Part shown: positions 48,300 through 61,582 of the stretch, piece after piece
Layout: each line of letters opens with the position of its first letter
How positions within the stretch are numbered: position 1 is the first letter of the stretch
From: Cycloclasticus sp. symbiont of Bathymodiolus heckerae
Lineage (GTDB): Bacteria > Pseudomonadota > Gammaproteobacteria > Methylococcales > Cycloclasticaceae
Direction: 5' to 3'
NCBI GenBank assembly: GCA_002101235.1
Contig: LWTL01000116.1
Span: forward strand, 19,695 to 83,694
DNA: 64,000 bases
The notes under the pieces: model-generated
The model's input: the letters and a program-made list of their open reading frames with translations, nothing else
Told to the model about the DNA's origin: nothing
Database searches by the model: none
Position numbers and translations under genes: made by a program

Positions 48300-49016
48300 A
48301 TGATAAGACATCAGTGCCCACACCCTTACCATCAAACGAAGCGTCAACGTCAAATTGAGAAATATACGTTGCTTGTCGTTATTGGAGGGCTTGTTTTGTT
48401 TTTTACGGCAGGCCGATGTTCAGTAAAAAGTGTCGATGAATATCAAGCTGAAAATAATTTACTGCAAGTAGCTGTTGTCGAGTTAACGAAAGAAAATAAA
48501 GAACTGTTGAAGCAACAAGACTTTGTTGAAAATGCTCAAAAAATAGACGCGCAAGCGCAAAAGGATTCAAGGAGAGCGCTTACTGAACTCCATGGTCAGC
48601 TAAGTGAAGTGAAGCAAAAGCTGGCATTTTATCAACGTGTTGTAGCGCCGGAAACAATTGTCAAAGGGCTGTACCTCGATAGCTTTGAAATTAGACAAGT
48701 GGGTAAAAAGAGGCTTTACCAATATCAATTGGTCGTGGCGCAAGGCGTGAGTCAAAAAAGAGCGGTTAAGGGCCGCTATAGCTTGTCTGTTACCGGTATG
48801 CTAAATGGGAAAGAAAAAACGTTATTGCTGAAAGAAATGCTGGTCGGGAAAGAACAACCTAAAGGATTTTCTTTTAGGTACTACGAATTATTAAAGGGTG
48901 AATTAGAGTTTGAGGAAGGGTTTAGCCCCGTTCAAATTAGTGTGGTAGTTACTCCGTCAACTAAAGGGTCAAAAGAGATTAGACAGCAGTGGGCTTGGCG
49001 AGATGCGATCGTTTAA
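48300..49016 (+). CDS. DUF6776-type single-pass membrane protein
   Basis: About 238 residues. One N-terminal membrane helix (YTLLVVIGGLVLFFTAG), then a coiled coil (residues 50-120: LLQVAVVELTKENKELLKQ) and a beta-rich C-terminal domain (YQYQLVVAQGVSQKRAVKGRY). It resembles DUF6776 proteins often found next to bactofilin genes. I chose ATG 48300; a TTG at 48285 is possible. The downstream bactofilin gene supports a cell-shape or envelope role. Confidence 0.82.
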   Translation: MIRHQCPHPYHQTKRQRQIEKYTLLVVIGGLVLFFTAGRCSVKSVDEYQAENNLLQVAVVELTKENKELLKQQDFVENAQKIDAQAQKDSRRALTELHGQLSEVKQKLAFYQRVVAPETIVKGLYLDSFEIRQVGKKRLYQYQLVVAQGVSQKRAVKGRYSLSVTGMLNGKEKTLLLKEMLVGKEQPKGFSFRYYELLKGELEFEEGFSPVQISVVVTPSTKGSKEIRQQWAWRDAIV

Positions 49017-49095
49017 AAAATGCAGGACTAGGCACTTATATACATCTACGCTAAACTACATGGTCGAACCAAATTAAAAAACCAAGGATTAGAGT

Positions 49096-49527
49096 ATGTT
49101 TTCTTCAGATTCAAAAAAATTAAAAGAAATAAATACAACGAACGTTTCAACGATTATTGGAGAAGGAACAGTTATTCAGGGTGATATCGTCTATGCAGGT
49201 GGTTTACATATAGATGGGAAAATTGTGGGCAATATTTCGGTAGAAAAGGGTGCCGCTGCCACGTTGACATTGAGTAAATTAGGTTCGATACATGGCAACG
49301 TTGATGTGCCAACAGTAGTTATTGACGGAGAGGTGCAAGGTGATGTGATTGCGTCTGAGCGTGTTCAGCTGATTTCAAACTCACGTATAACAGGTAACGT
49401 TAAATACAATTTGATTGAAATGGAAGTGGGTGCTGAAGTTAATGGTCAGCTTCTTCGTCAGCAAAGCGAACGTTCAAATGTGGCGCAAATACCACTGCAA
49501 GAAGCACAGAAAAAAGAACTTTCTTGA
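49096..49527 (+). CDS. Bactofilin-family cytoskeletal protein
   Basis: A 143-residue bactofilin. The beta-helix repeats are visible: VSTIIGEGTVIQGDIVYAGG, LHIDGKIVGNISVEKG, LGSIHGNVDVPTVVIDGEVQGDV. Charged tails flank it. Bactofilins polymerise without nucleotide and organise envelope processes. It follows the DUF6776 gene and precedes erpA. Confidence 0.95.
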   Translation: MFSSDSKKLKEINTTNVSTIIGEGTVIQGDIVYAGGLHIDGKIVGNISVEKGAAATLTLSKLGSIHGNVDVPTVVIDGEVQGDVIASERVQLISNSRITGNVKYNLIEMEVGAEVNGQLLRQQSERSNVAQIPLQEAQKKELS

Positions 49528-49575
49528 GAATAAAGACACTAAGTAAATATTACAAAATTTAAAACGCGAGAAAAT

Positions 49576-49926
49576 ATGATGACTACATTTGCTGCAGAAG
49601 CCGATATTAATTTTACAGACAGTGCTGCTAAGAAAGTAGCAGAGCTAATTAAAGAAGAAGGGAACCCGGCGCTAAAACTGCGTGTTTATATTTCTGGCGG
49701 TGGTTGTTCTGGGTTTCAATATGGCTTCACGTTTGATGAAACCGTCGCCGAGGATGATTTTGGTATTGAAAAAGATGGCGTTAAGGTGGTTATTGACCCT
49801 ATGAGTTATCAGTACCTTGAAAAGGCCGAAGTCGACTATAAAGAAAGTTTGCAAGGGTCACAGTTTGTTATTCGTAATCCAAATGCATCAACTACCTGTG
49901 GCTGCGGGTCATCTTTCGCCGCGTAA
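49576..49926 (+). CDS. erpA: Iron-sulfur cluster insertion protein ErpA
   Basis: A 116-residue A-type carrier of ErpA type. First Cys in [20 protein letters not shown]-terminal pair in [12 protein letters not shown]. ErpA inserts clusters into IspG, IspH and respiratory enzymes. ATG 49576 or 49579; GCGAGAA lies upstream. It is monocistronic here or joined to the bactofilin gene (48-base gap). Confidence 0.96.
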   Translation: MMTTFAAEADINFTDSAAKKVAELIKEEGNPALKLRVYISGGGCSGFQYGFTFDETVAEDDFGIEKDGVKVVIDPMSYQYLEKAEVDYKESLQGSQFVIRNPNASTTCGCGSSFAA

Positions 49927-50031
49927 AGAAGAGCCAAACAGGTCGTCTGTTTGAGAGGCATGTTCTTTATTATGCGGGTAAAGCTGGGCAAACGTATTTA
50001 ATTTTGGCGGAGCTTTTTTCAGTGGCTAAAC

Positions 50032-51132
50032 TTAAGCTGAGTAAATAGCGCCTAAAACAACAGTTTGTTTAGCCCCTGTTACAGAGGGGATATTTCCTGT
50101 CCTCCCCTCTATTGTTTGTTTGGCGAGCCAAGCAAACGCCATCGCTTCTACTATGTCTGGATCAACGCCGTAAGTGGCCGTTGTTGTTACGGGGCTGTTC
50201 AATAAAGTCTCTAGCCTTGCTTGTAAATGGCTATTATGTACACCACCACCGCAGATCAGGGTTTTATTAACCGAGGGCAACTGTTGAATGCTTTGCGCGA
50301 TGCAAGAGGCGGTTAATTCACACAAGGTGCTTAGGGTGTCTTCAGTACTGGTCGGGTTTCTCTCCAAATGATTTTTTAACCAGTTGAGATTAAAGTATTC
50401 AGGCCCCGTACTTTTGGGGTAACCCTGTGAGAAGTAAGGGTCTCTAAGCAGGTTATTTAGTAAGTCAGTACTAACGTTTCCTGCGCGAGATAAATCACCG
50501 GACTCATCGTATGGTCTATCAAAATATTGTTGGCACCATTGATCCATTAATGTATTCCCTGGGCCGCAGTCAAAGCCAATAATGGCTTCACTGCAATTTG
50601 CCGGCAAAAAAGTAACGTTAGAAATGCCGCCGATATTAACAACGGCTAAGTTTTCTATGCTCGACTGGAATATTGCTTGATGGAAGGCTGGAACTAAAGG
50701 GGCCCCTTGTCCGCCGGCAGCAATGTCGCGCCGTCTGAAGTCGGCAACAACTGAAATACCTGTGTTTTGCGTAATACGATTAGCATCGCCAATTTGTAGA
50801 GTGTAAGAGGGTTGGCTGTTAGGACTGTGTTGAATGGTTTGTCCGTGCGACCCAATGGCGGTGATGTCATGAGAATTTAAGCTAGCATTACTCAATGCTT
50901 GTTGGACGCAATTTGCGTAGAAAACACCTAGCTCAGCGTCAAGGCGCCCTAGCTCGTCAAAATGAATACTTGACTGACGGCATGCATTTTTGAGGGGTGT
51001 TAATAGCTTGTTTGGATATTTTGTAAAGTGAGTTGAAATGAGGGTTGGTTTCAGTGTGTCGAAGTCAACAATGGCAAGGTCAACACCATCAAGGCTAGTG
51101 CCGGACATAAGGCCAATATAAAATTGCCCCAT
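50032..51132 (-). CDS. anmK: Anhydro-N-acetylmuramic acid kinase
   Basis: A 366-residue AnmK. ASKHA-fold marks: GLMSGTSLDGVDLAIVDF, AIGSHGQTIQHSP, NIGGISNVTFLP, IGFDCGPGNTLMD, and LICGGGVHN. It phosphorylates anhydroMurNAc from peptidoglycan turnover. It starts 3 bases after the M23 peptidase stop, so cell wall cutting and recycling are in one operon. Confidence 0.97.
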   Translation of the reverse strand: MGQFYIGLMSGTSLDGVDLAIVDFDTLKPTLISTHFTKYPNKLLTPLKNACRQSSIHFDELGRLDAELGVFYANCVQQALSNASLNSHDITAIGSHGQTIQHSPNSQPSYTLQIGDANRITQNTGISVVADFRRRDIAAGGQGAPLVPAFHQAIFQSSIENLAVVNIGGISNVTFLPANCSEAIIGFDCGPGNTLMDQWCQQYFDRPYDESGDLSRAGNVSTDLLNNLLRDPYFSQGYPKSTGPEYFNLNWLKNHLERNPTSTEDTLSTLCELTASCIAQSIQQLPSVNKTLICGGGVHNSHLQARLETLLNSPVTTTATYGVDPDIVEAMAFAWLAKQTIEGRTGNIPSVTGAKQTVVLGAIYSA

Positions 51133-51134
51133 GT

Positions 51135-52532
51135 TTAATTATTAAGTGCTAGCTGGGTTTGTTTTGCGAGTTTAAGCTCAGCCAGTAAAGGGCTTGTTTG
51201 TTGTTTGAATTGTGCCAATAGCTTTTTGTTGACGGGCTTTGCTGCAGGGAATTTAACCGTTAAAGGGTTGCGGTGTACGCCATTGACTCTTAGTTCATAA
51301 TGTAAATGTGGCCCGGTAGCAAGACCAGACTTACCCACATAGCCGACGATTTGCCCTTGTTTAATACGGCTGCCATTTTTATAGCGTCCGTATTTAGACA
51401 TGTGGGCGTATAAAGAGCTGTATTTCTGTCCGTGCTGAACAATGACGACACGACCATAACCGCCTTTTATACCGCGGAATATAACTTTTCCATCGCCAGT
51501 GCTTTTAATCGGTGTACCAGTAGATGCTGCGTAATCGACACCTTTATGCGCTCGAATTCTATTAAGAACAGGATGCTTTCGGCGTAAATTAAAGCGTGAA
51601 CTGACGCGAGCAAAGTCGATAGGGTTGCGTAAAAAAGTTTTACGCATGCTCTTGCCGTCTGGCGAAAAGTATTCAGCATGGCCATCGCTATTAACGAAAC
51701 GAACGGCTTGGTATTTATCGCCACGGTTGACGAATTCAGCGGCAAGAATATTACCGTTTTCGATACGTACGCCACCTATATATTTAGTTTCATATAATAG
51801 AGTAAAGGAATCGCCTTTTCTTAGGCTTTGAGAAAAGTCGATATCCCAACCAAAAATATTGGCAAGCTCCATAATCGTTTTGTCAGCTAACCCGGCTTGT
51901 TTAGCGTCGTAAAATAAGGAGTTGTTGATTTCTGCTGAAGCAGTTGAGTGTGCAATTTCAACGGGTTTTTCAGCGAGCGATGCGCTAAAGCCATTTTCAG
52001 TCGTTTGAATATGAAGTGTTTTAATTCGGTCAATGTCGTATTCCACAGAAAGGCACTTGCCCTCTACGTTTTGTGTAAAGCGTAACGTTTGCCCAGGCGT
52101 TATCTTTTTTAGCAGGGCAACATCCTTGCCTAGCTGCATAATGTTGTAGAGCGTTGTAGGGGAGTACTTTAGTTGGCTGAAAATTTTAGCCAAACTGTCA
52201 CCGGCTTTGACGGTGTATATCTTATGAGTGCTCTTGTTTCTGCTTACCTTACTTGTAGTGGCTTCACTGTAGTCGCTCTTGTTGACTATAGGTGGAGCCG
52301 TGTCATAGCCTGCGTTATCAGGTAGGGCAATGGGTACAATATTGAGTTGCGGAGCGCTACTTTGTACTGCGTCAGTTTGAGCAGGAGAAGAAACGCCTTT
52401 AAAATAAAACACAGCAACTAACAACGCAAAGGTCCCTGCTAGTATGGCGGACAAGTGTAGCTTCTTCTGGCGTGGTTGAGCGTTAGCCAGAAGGGTTTTG
52501 TAATCGCGGTTTATTAAACGTTGTTTTATCAT
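51135..52532 (-). CDS. mepM: M23 peptidoglycan endopeptidase (MepM/OapA-like)
   Basis: A 465-residue protein with one N-terminal membrane helix (residues 28-46). A LysM/OapA-like domain (IYTVKAGDSLAKIFSQLKYS) lies at residues 104-150. The M23 domain has HKGVDYAASTGTPI, SLYAHMSKYG and ATGPHLHYELRVNG, giving the HxxxD and HLH zinc ligands. It cuts peptide cross-links to allow cell wall growth. Divergent from tyrS, and coupled to anmK. Confidence 0.96.
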   Translation of the reverse strand: MIKQRLINRDYKTLLANAQPRQKKLHLSAILAGTFALLVAVFYFKGVSSPAQTDAVQSSAPQLNIVPIALPDNAGYDTAPPIVNKSDYSEATTSKVSRNKSTHKIYTVKAGDSLAKIFSQLKYSPTTLYNIMQLGKDVALLKKITPGQTLRFTQNVEGKCLSVEYDIDRIKTLHIQTTENGFSASLAEKPVEIAHSTASAEINNSLFYDAKQAGLADKTIMELANIFGWDIDFSQSLRKGDSFTLLYETKYIGGVRIENGNILAAEFVNRGDKYQAVRFVNSDGHAEYFSPDGKSMRKTFLRNPIDFARVSSRFNLRRKHPVLNRIRAHKGVDYAASTGTPIKSTGDGKVIFRGIKGGYGRVVIVQHGQKYSSLYAHMSKYGRYKNGSRIKQGQIVGYVGKSGLATGPHLHYELRVNGVHRNPLTVKFPAAKPVNKKLLAQFKQQTSPLLAELKLAKQTQLALNN

Positions 52533-52784
52533 AAGAATTCAAAAAACAAAAAAAGCCATATAAATCGTAGTGTTGCACATTGTATAGCAAGTAAAGTTGA
52601 AAGTATAAAGTGAGGTTTACGTATAAAGCTTATACCTCGTTGCCAATGAAGGCCTTTATTTAAAAGCTAGAAAACACAGTGTCAGTACCTATGGCAGCCG
52701 AAATTGATTGAGTAACAGTTGATTTTTATTTTATATGAAGTATCTTTCGCGACCTACCCTACTATATATAAGGATGATGATTGA
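52533..52784. promoter_or_regulatory. Divergent region between mepM-like gene and tyrS
   Basis: About 250 non-coding bases. An AT-rich segment with TATATATAAGGATGA precedes the tyrS GTG start and includes its AAGGA ribosome binding site. I see no convincing attenuator or T-box; T-boxes are not expected in gammaproteobacteria. Confidence 0.4.
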
Positions 52785-53987
52785 GTGACTGAGTCTACAA
52801 AAATACAACTTGAGCGATTAAAAAGAGGCGCTCACGAGGTGCTCGTTGAAGCAGACTTCGAGAAAAAAATCGCATCAGGGAAGGTGCTTAGAGTAAAAGC
52901 AGGGTTTGACCCGACAGCGCCAGATCTTCATCTTGGGCATACGGTGCTTATTAATAAGCTAAAACAATTCCAAGATGCGGGGCACCATATACTTTTTTTG
53001 ATTGGCGATTTCACTGGAATGATAGGGGATCCAACGGGTAAATCGGCCACCCGCCCACCATTAACTAAAGAAGACGTGGCAAAAAATGCTGAGTCGTATA
53101 CGCAACAGGTTTTTAAAATACTGGATTCCGAGAAAACCGAGGTGGTTTTCAACTCAACCTGGATGTCTAAATTTAATGCGGCGGACCTTATTCAGTTAGC
53201 GGCGAAACATACAGTGGCTAGAATGTTGGAGCGCGATGATTTTAATAAGCGCTATACAGGAGGTAAGCCGATAGCTATACATGAATTTCTGTACCCGTTG
53301 ATACAAGGTTATGATTCGGTTGCGTTAAAAGCAGATATTGAGTTGGGTGGGACAGATCAGAAGTTTAATTTGTTAGTTGGTCGACAGTTGCAAGAGGTTT
53401 ACGACCAGCCACCTCAGGTTGTTATGACGATGCCAATCTTAGAAGGGTTAGACGGGGTTCAAAAAATGTCTAAGTCATTGGGTAACTATATAGGTATTAA
53501 TGAACCGCCAAATGATATGTTTGGGAAGTTGATGTCAATTTCAGATGTATTGATGTGGCGTTACTTCGAATTGCTCAGCTTCAGGGAGCTGGGAGAAATA
53601 GACGGCTGGAAAAAGGCTTGCGATGAAGGGAAAGAGAATCCGAAGAACGTTAAAGTAAAGCTAGCATTAGAAATTGTTGAGCGTTTTCATAGCCTGGTTG
53701 CTGCCGAAAAAGCACGGGAAGCTTTCGATTCAAGGTTTAAGCACGGGCAAGTGCCTGATGACATTAAGAGCATTGTTATAAAGAATGGAAGTAGCTTGCT
53801 CATAGCTAATGCGTTGAAAGAGGCGGGTCTAACGGTTAGCGCATCGGAGTCTTATAGGATGATGAAGCAAGGTGCAGTTAAAATTGATGGCAAAAAGGTT
53901 GACGATAAGAAAGCATCCTTAGATATAGGGAAGGCGTACCTTGCGCAAGTAGGGAAAAGAAAATTTTCAAAAATAACAATAGCTTAG
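52785..53987 (+). CDS. tyrS: Tyrosyl-tRNA synthetase
   Basis: A 400-residue class I synthetase. HIGH-like motif in [18 protein letters not shown]-type motif in [15 protein letters not shown]-terminal S4-like RNA-binding domain (residues 335-400: [20 protein letters not shown]). It is the TyrZ-like shorter type. The start is GTG. The rRNA operon begins downstream, with promoters from 54019. Confidence 0.97.
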   Translation: MTESTKIQLERLKRGAHEVLVEADFEKKIASGKVLRVKAGFDPTAPDLHLGHTVLINKLKQFQDAGHHILFLIGDFTGMIGDPTGKSATRPPLTKEDVAKNAESYTQQVFKILDSEKTEVVFNSTWMSKFNAADLIQLAAKHTVARMLERDDFNKRYTGGKPIAIHEFLYPLIQGYDSVALKADIELGGTDQKFNLLVGRQLQEVYDQPPQVVMTMPILEGLDGVQKMSKSLGNYIGINEPPNDMFGKLMSISDVLMWRYFELLSFRELGEIDGWKKACDEGKENPKNVKVKLALEIVERFHSLVAAEKAREAFDSRFKHGQVPDDIKSIVIKNGSSLLIANALKEAGLTVSASESYRMMKQGAVKIDGKKVDDKKASLDIGKAYLAQVGKRKFSKITIA

Positions 53988-54018
53988 TGCTTATTTCTAT
54001 AAATAAACTAAATAACGG

Positions 54019-54046
54019 TTGACCACTAAAATATTGACCCTATAAT
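54019..54046 (+). promoter_or_regulatory. rRNA promoter P1
   Basis: TTGACC (54019-54024) and TATAAT (54041-54046) with 16-base spacing. The bases after the -10 (ACGCATCTCTTCC) nearly match those of P2. Confidence 0.85.
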
Positions 54047-54151
54047 ACGCATCTCTTCCAGTCAGGCGGTAGCAATATTTAGCTGAGACAAGGAAGAATT
54101 GGTGGTTAATAATTCGATTTAGCAACAAAAGGATATTAACAATAAAAAGGG

Positions 54152-54179
54152 TTGACGGTTTCAATATTGACCCTATAAT
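54152..54179 (+). promoter_or_regulatory. rRNA promoter P2
   Basis: TTGACG (54152-54157) and TATAAT (54174-54179), spacing 16. About 22 bases around the -10 (CAATATTGACCCTATAATAC) are almost identical in P1, 133 bases upstream. Confidence 0.85.
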
Positions 54180-54323
54180 ACGCACCTCTTCTTAGGCAGG
54201 CAGCATATATTTTTAACGCTGAAGCCGAAAGAAAACAGCAAAAAAACATTTGCATTTAAAGCGCAAATGATTATAATAGCTGGCCCGATTCGACGTAAAT
54301 ATCGAATCAGCTCTTTAAAAATT

Positions 54324-54349
54324 TATCAAGTAATTTGTGTGGACACTTG
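54324..54349 (+). repeat. 5' arm of 16S rRNA processing stem
   Basis: CAAGTAATTTGTGTG (54327-54341) is the exact complement of 56047-56061. The pairing extends to about 25 pairs with a few G-U. This is the usual RNase III site enclosing 16S. Confidence 0.85.
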
Positions 54350-54481
54350 TGTTGATTGTTTAGTTATTTAAAAAATAATCAATATAAAGTTGGACGCACT
54401 TAAGTTTTAAAATTTAAGTAATAAACGTTTAATTCTATATTGAGCAAGATCTAGACCTCCTTTTAAGAGGTCGAAAAATAT

Positions 54482-56019
<1,538 letters not shown>

Positions 56020-56038
56020 CTATGACGAAAACATTGCA

Positions 56039-56064
56039 TAAGTGTTCACACAAATTACTTGATA
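56039..56064 (+). repeat. 3' arm of 16S rRNA processing stem
   Basis: CACACAAATTACTTG at 56047-56061 pairs with the leader arm at 54327-54341. It lies between the 16S end and tRNA-Ile. Confidence 0.85.
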
Positions 56065-56077
56065 TACACCCGAGCTA

Positions 56078-56154
<77 letters not shown>

Positions 56155-56174
56155 CGCTCGATAATACTATTAAT

Positions 56175-56250
56175 GGGGCCATAGCTCAGCTGGGAGAGCA
56201 CCTGCTTTGCAAGCAGGGGGTCGACGGTTCGATCCCGTCTGGCTCCACCA
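56175..56250 (+). tRNA. alaT: tRNA-Ala (TGC)
   Basis: A 76-base cloverleaf from GGGGCCATAGCTC to GGCTCCACCA. Anticodon TGC at 56208-56210. T-loop GGTTCGATCCC. CCA is encoded. Standard Ile-Ala spacer order. Confidence 0.98.
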
Positions 56251-56300
56251 ATTCAATAAGCCTTCAATGAGGGTTTATTGAATTGACATTAGTGTTGATA

Positions 56301-56329
56301 GCTCTTTAACAATTTAGAAAGTTGTACAT
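56301..56329 (+). promoter_or_regulatory. boxA and 5' arm of the 23S processing stem
   Basis: GCTCTTTAAC (56301-56310) matches antitermination boxA. AATTTAGAAAGTTGTACAT (56311-56329) is the exact complement of 59406-59424, enclosing 23S. Confidence 0.8.
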
Positions 56330-56461
56330 ATATTTTTTTAGCACCTAGTTTGCTAGAAAAGTATTTTTTGAAGTATGGAATGTGATATCGCATATTCCAT
56401 ACTGCTAAAGTAATTCATATAGATAGTTATTTACTATCATGTAGCCTTTTTGGGGTTATAT

Positions 56462-59351
<2,890 letters not shown>

Positions 59352-59405
59352 TATAACACCCAAAAGGGTTAGTTATATGTTGTAAATAACAAAATATATG
59401 AATTC

Positions 59406-59424
59406 ATGTACAACTTTCTAAATT
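59406..59424 (+). repeat. 3' arm of 23S processing stem
   Basis: ATGTACAACTTTCTAAATT pairs over 19 bases with 56311-56329. Confidence 0.8.
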
Positions 59425-59453
59425 ATTGCAGAGATATTTCTCTGATGCCGATT

Positions 59454-59570
59454 TGCCTGGTGGCAATAGCGAGCGTGTACCACCCGATCCCATTCCGACC
59501 TCGGAAGTGAAACCGTTTAGCGCCGATGATAGTGTGGCAGTAGCCATGTGAAAGTAGGGAACCGCCAGGC
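59454..59570 (+). rRNA. rrf: 5S ribosomal RNA
   Basis: About 117 bases, TGCCTGG at the start pairing with CCAGGC at the end. The internal CCGATCCCATTCCGACCTCGG and CGCCGATGATAGTGTG are typical gammaproteobacterial 5S elements. Confidence 0.97.
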
Positions 59571-59580
59571 TTTTACAACA

Positions 59581-59609
59581 AAAACCCGCCTTTTGGCGGG
59601 TTTTTTTTT
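59581..59609 (+). terminator. rRNA operon terminator
   Basis: AAAACCCGCC-TTTT-GGCGGG followed by nine T. Strong rho-independent terminator 10 bases after 5S. Confidence 0.93.
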
Positions 59610-59675
59610 GCTTTAAGGATTTTACTGTAAAACCGGATTTAATTAGTGGTAGAATTTAGGTAAGAAGAGCTTTTA

Positions 59676-59704
59676 GAATGTATATGTATATTCATAATAC
59701 ATTC
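59676..59704. promoter_or_regulatory. Inverted repeat in the leader of the quinoprotein cluster
   Basis: GAATGTAT (59676-59683) and ATACATTC (59697-59704) are exact inverted repeats around 13 AT-rich bases. The site lies about 54 bases before the cytochrome gene and may be an operator for the cluster. No known regulator motif is matched. Confidence 0.4.
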
Positions 59705-59757
59705 ATGCAAGAGTAATATAATAAAGTTGTTATAAATAAAATAAAGGAAAGAGAAGG

Positions 59758-60171
59758 ATGAAAAAATATTTATTAATTTTAGGTTTAAGTTTATTGGTTT
59801 TAGGTGGTAAAGCATTTGCTCATGGCGATGCAGCCCCGCAACCAGTAGATGTATCAACACTGCCTCCATTGGGGGAAGAGTGGTTGGAAGAGAACCCATA
59901 TACTGGAAATGAAGAAGCAATTAAAGTGGGCAAAACTGCTTACACATCAAATTGTGCTAGATGTCATGGGCTAGGTGCTGTCTCTGGTGGTATTTCACCT
60001 GATTTACGTGAGTTGGATGAAGGTGCGGAAGGTGACGAGTGGTTTATTTACCGAGTTAGAACAGGTGCAACACGTAATGGCATTACTTATATGCCAGCGT
60101 TTGAAGGGATTTTTGGCCAAGAAGCTATGTGGGCAATTAGAGCTTGGGTAGAAACCATTCCAGCTGACTAA
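59758..60171 (+). CDS. pedF: Cytochrome c-550 of PedF type
   Basis: A 137-residue periplasmic cytochrome with signal peptide ending KAFA (residue 20). Haem motif CARCH at residues 66-70. The PedF signature HGDAAPQPVDVSTLPPLGEEW, VSGGISPDLREL and YMPAFEG (axial Met) fits the family. It is the electron acceptor of PQQ alcohol dehydrogenases (ExaB/PedF). AAGGA boxes precede ATG. First gene of the quinoprotein-associated cluster. Confidence 0.92.
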   Translation: MKKYLLILGLSLLVLGGKAFAHGDAAPQPVDVSTLPPLGEEWLEENPYTGNEEAIKVGKTAYTSNCARCHGLGAVSGGISPDLRELDEGAEGDEWFIYRVRTGATRNGITYMPAFEGIFGQEAMWAIRAWVETIPAD

Positions 60172-60176
60172 CGTTT

Positions 60177-60992
60177 ATGAAGCATATTGTTGCAATAATC
60201 CTGCTGGGAGTATTCTCTCAGCAGGTTTTTTCGTTTTCAGAGGTACAAGAAAAAGGCTACTTACGTATTGCTGTTTATAAAGGCTATGCGCCGTTTTCGT
60301 TCCGTGAAAAAGGTAAGTTAATAGGTATAGAGGTAGAATTAGGTAAACTTTTAGCGGCTAAGCTTGGTGTCGACCCTTTAATTTGGGCGATTAGCGCGGA
60401 CGAAACTATGAGTGATGATCTTCGGAACTCAGTCTGGAAGGGGCATTATATTGGTGGCGGTACTGCAGACGTTATGTTGCATGTCCCTGTTAATAAAAAC
60501 TTTGCAGAAGAGAATGACAAAGTCGTTATTAGTAATGCATATTTCAAAGAAGAAATTGTTGCGGTCAGACATAACTCACGTGCTTCTATACCGTTATTAA
60601 ATTTGTTTTCAAGTGAAAATATTGGTGTCGAATTAGATACATTGGCTGATTTTTATTTAGTCGGAGCTAATAGTGGTCGTTTCCGTGAAAATGTGAAGCA
60701 TTACACAACCATTGAAGATGCAGTTAAAGCATTAAGTAATGGTGATGTTCGAAGTGTTGTTGGCCCACGTAGTCAGCTTGAAGCTGCTTTAAAAAGCACA
60801 ACAGCTGAATATTTGTTTACAAAAGTCTCGATGCCGCTTTCATATCAATCGCAGTGGAACGTTGGTATGGCAGTAAAGAGAGGGCGTGATGAATTAGTTG
60901 AAAAACTGACGGTTGCGTTTGAAGAACTAAAGAAAACTGGCGAGTTATCTGCACTGTTTGAAAAATACGGTATTACTTATATTGCCCCTTAA
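60177..60992 (+). CDS. Quinoprotein-associated periplasmic solute-binding-like protein
   Basis: A 271-residue protein with a signal peptide (to about residue 20, VFSF). The type-3 solute-binding fold is seen in LRIAVYKGYAPFSFREKGKLIGIEVELGKLLAAKLG and FEELKKTGELSALFEKYG. Such proteins (MxaJ/XoxJ/PedB types) accompany PQQ dehydrogenases and may help cofactor or metal delivery or enzyme activation rather than transport. No ABC permease follows. It starts 5 bases after the cytochrome gene. Confidence 0.87.
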   Translation: MKHIVAIILLGVFSQQVFSFSEVQEKGYLRIAVYKGYAPFSFREKGKLIGIEVELGKLLAAKLGVDPLIWAISADETMSDDLRNSVWKGHYIGGGTADVMLHVPVNKNFAEENDKVVISNAYFKEEIVAVRHNSRASIPLLNLFSSENIGVELDTLADFYLVGANSGRFRENVKHYTTIEDAVKALSNGDVRSVVGPRSQLEAALKSTTAEYLFTKVSMPLSYQSQWNVGMAVKRGRDELVEKLTVAFEELKKTGELSALFEKYGITYIAP

Positions 60993-61019
60993 ATCACTTA
61001 TTCAATTTAGGAGTAAAAA

Positions 61020-61571
61020 ATGAAAAAAATATTATTTCTATTATTATTACTACTTTTTGTATCTTCAATTATTCATGCGGGAGCCTTAGAGGGTAAAAAG
61101 AAAATTTACCTTATGAGCTCCGGCGGTGAACTAACTCATTTCGCTAATGTCGAATTCACTCCAAATGATGACAATATTGAGTATAAAGTCTCGTTAGTTG
61201 ACAAGCCATTTGAAGATCAGTTCTTATCCATGCGGCCTTTTAAGTGCATTATGGGGACTAAACAGGTTATGTGTCATGTTCCTTACCCATATGAGAAGAA
61301 TGGGTTTATTACGGAGTCTAATTTAACCAGTCTTTCGTATGACTTACTGTTTCTACATAAGAGCCCATCTGAATACGGTATAAATATGTGGAACGGGATT
61401 TTATATCAGCTAAAAGAGGTTGGTAATGAAATTCGAGGTGTCGTCTCTGAAATTGATATGAATGTAATTGCCTCACCGCCGGATGATTTGAATGAGCCTT
61501 TTTTAGAAGATGAAATCTTTGAAGCAGACTTAGTTAACTATGTTTACCCTAGAGTTCTAATTAAAGAATAA
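61020..61571 (+). CDS. Unknown secreted protein of the quinoprotein cluster
   Basis: A 183-residue protein with signal peptide (hydrophobic run LFLLLLLLFVSSIIHA, cleavage near residue 22). The mature part is beta-rich with two close Cys residues (FKCIMGTKQVMCHVPYPYE) that could form a disulfide. I do not recognise the family. AGGAG precedes the ATG. It lies between the binding protein and the SoxYZ-like gene on the same strand. Confidence 0.8.
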   Translation: MKKILFLLLLLLFVSSIIHAGALEGKKKIYLMSSGGELTHFANVEFTPNDDNIEYKVSLVDKPFEDQFLSMRPFKCIMGTKQVMCHVPYPYEKNGFITESNLTSLSYDLLFLHKSPSEYGINMWNGILYQLKEVGNEIRGVVSEIDMNVIASPPDDLNEPFLEDEIFEADLVNYVYPRVLIKE

Positions 61572-61582
61572 GAGTTAGCCCA

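Larger units (their letters stand above)
53988..54481. other. rRNA operon leader region
   Basis: About 490 non-coding bases. It holds two near-duplicate promoters, a boxA-like GCTCTTTAAAA (54310-54320) and the 5' arm of the 16S processing stem (54324-54349). No gene is supported. Confidence 0.85.
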
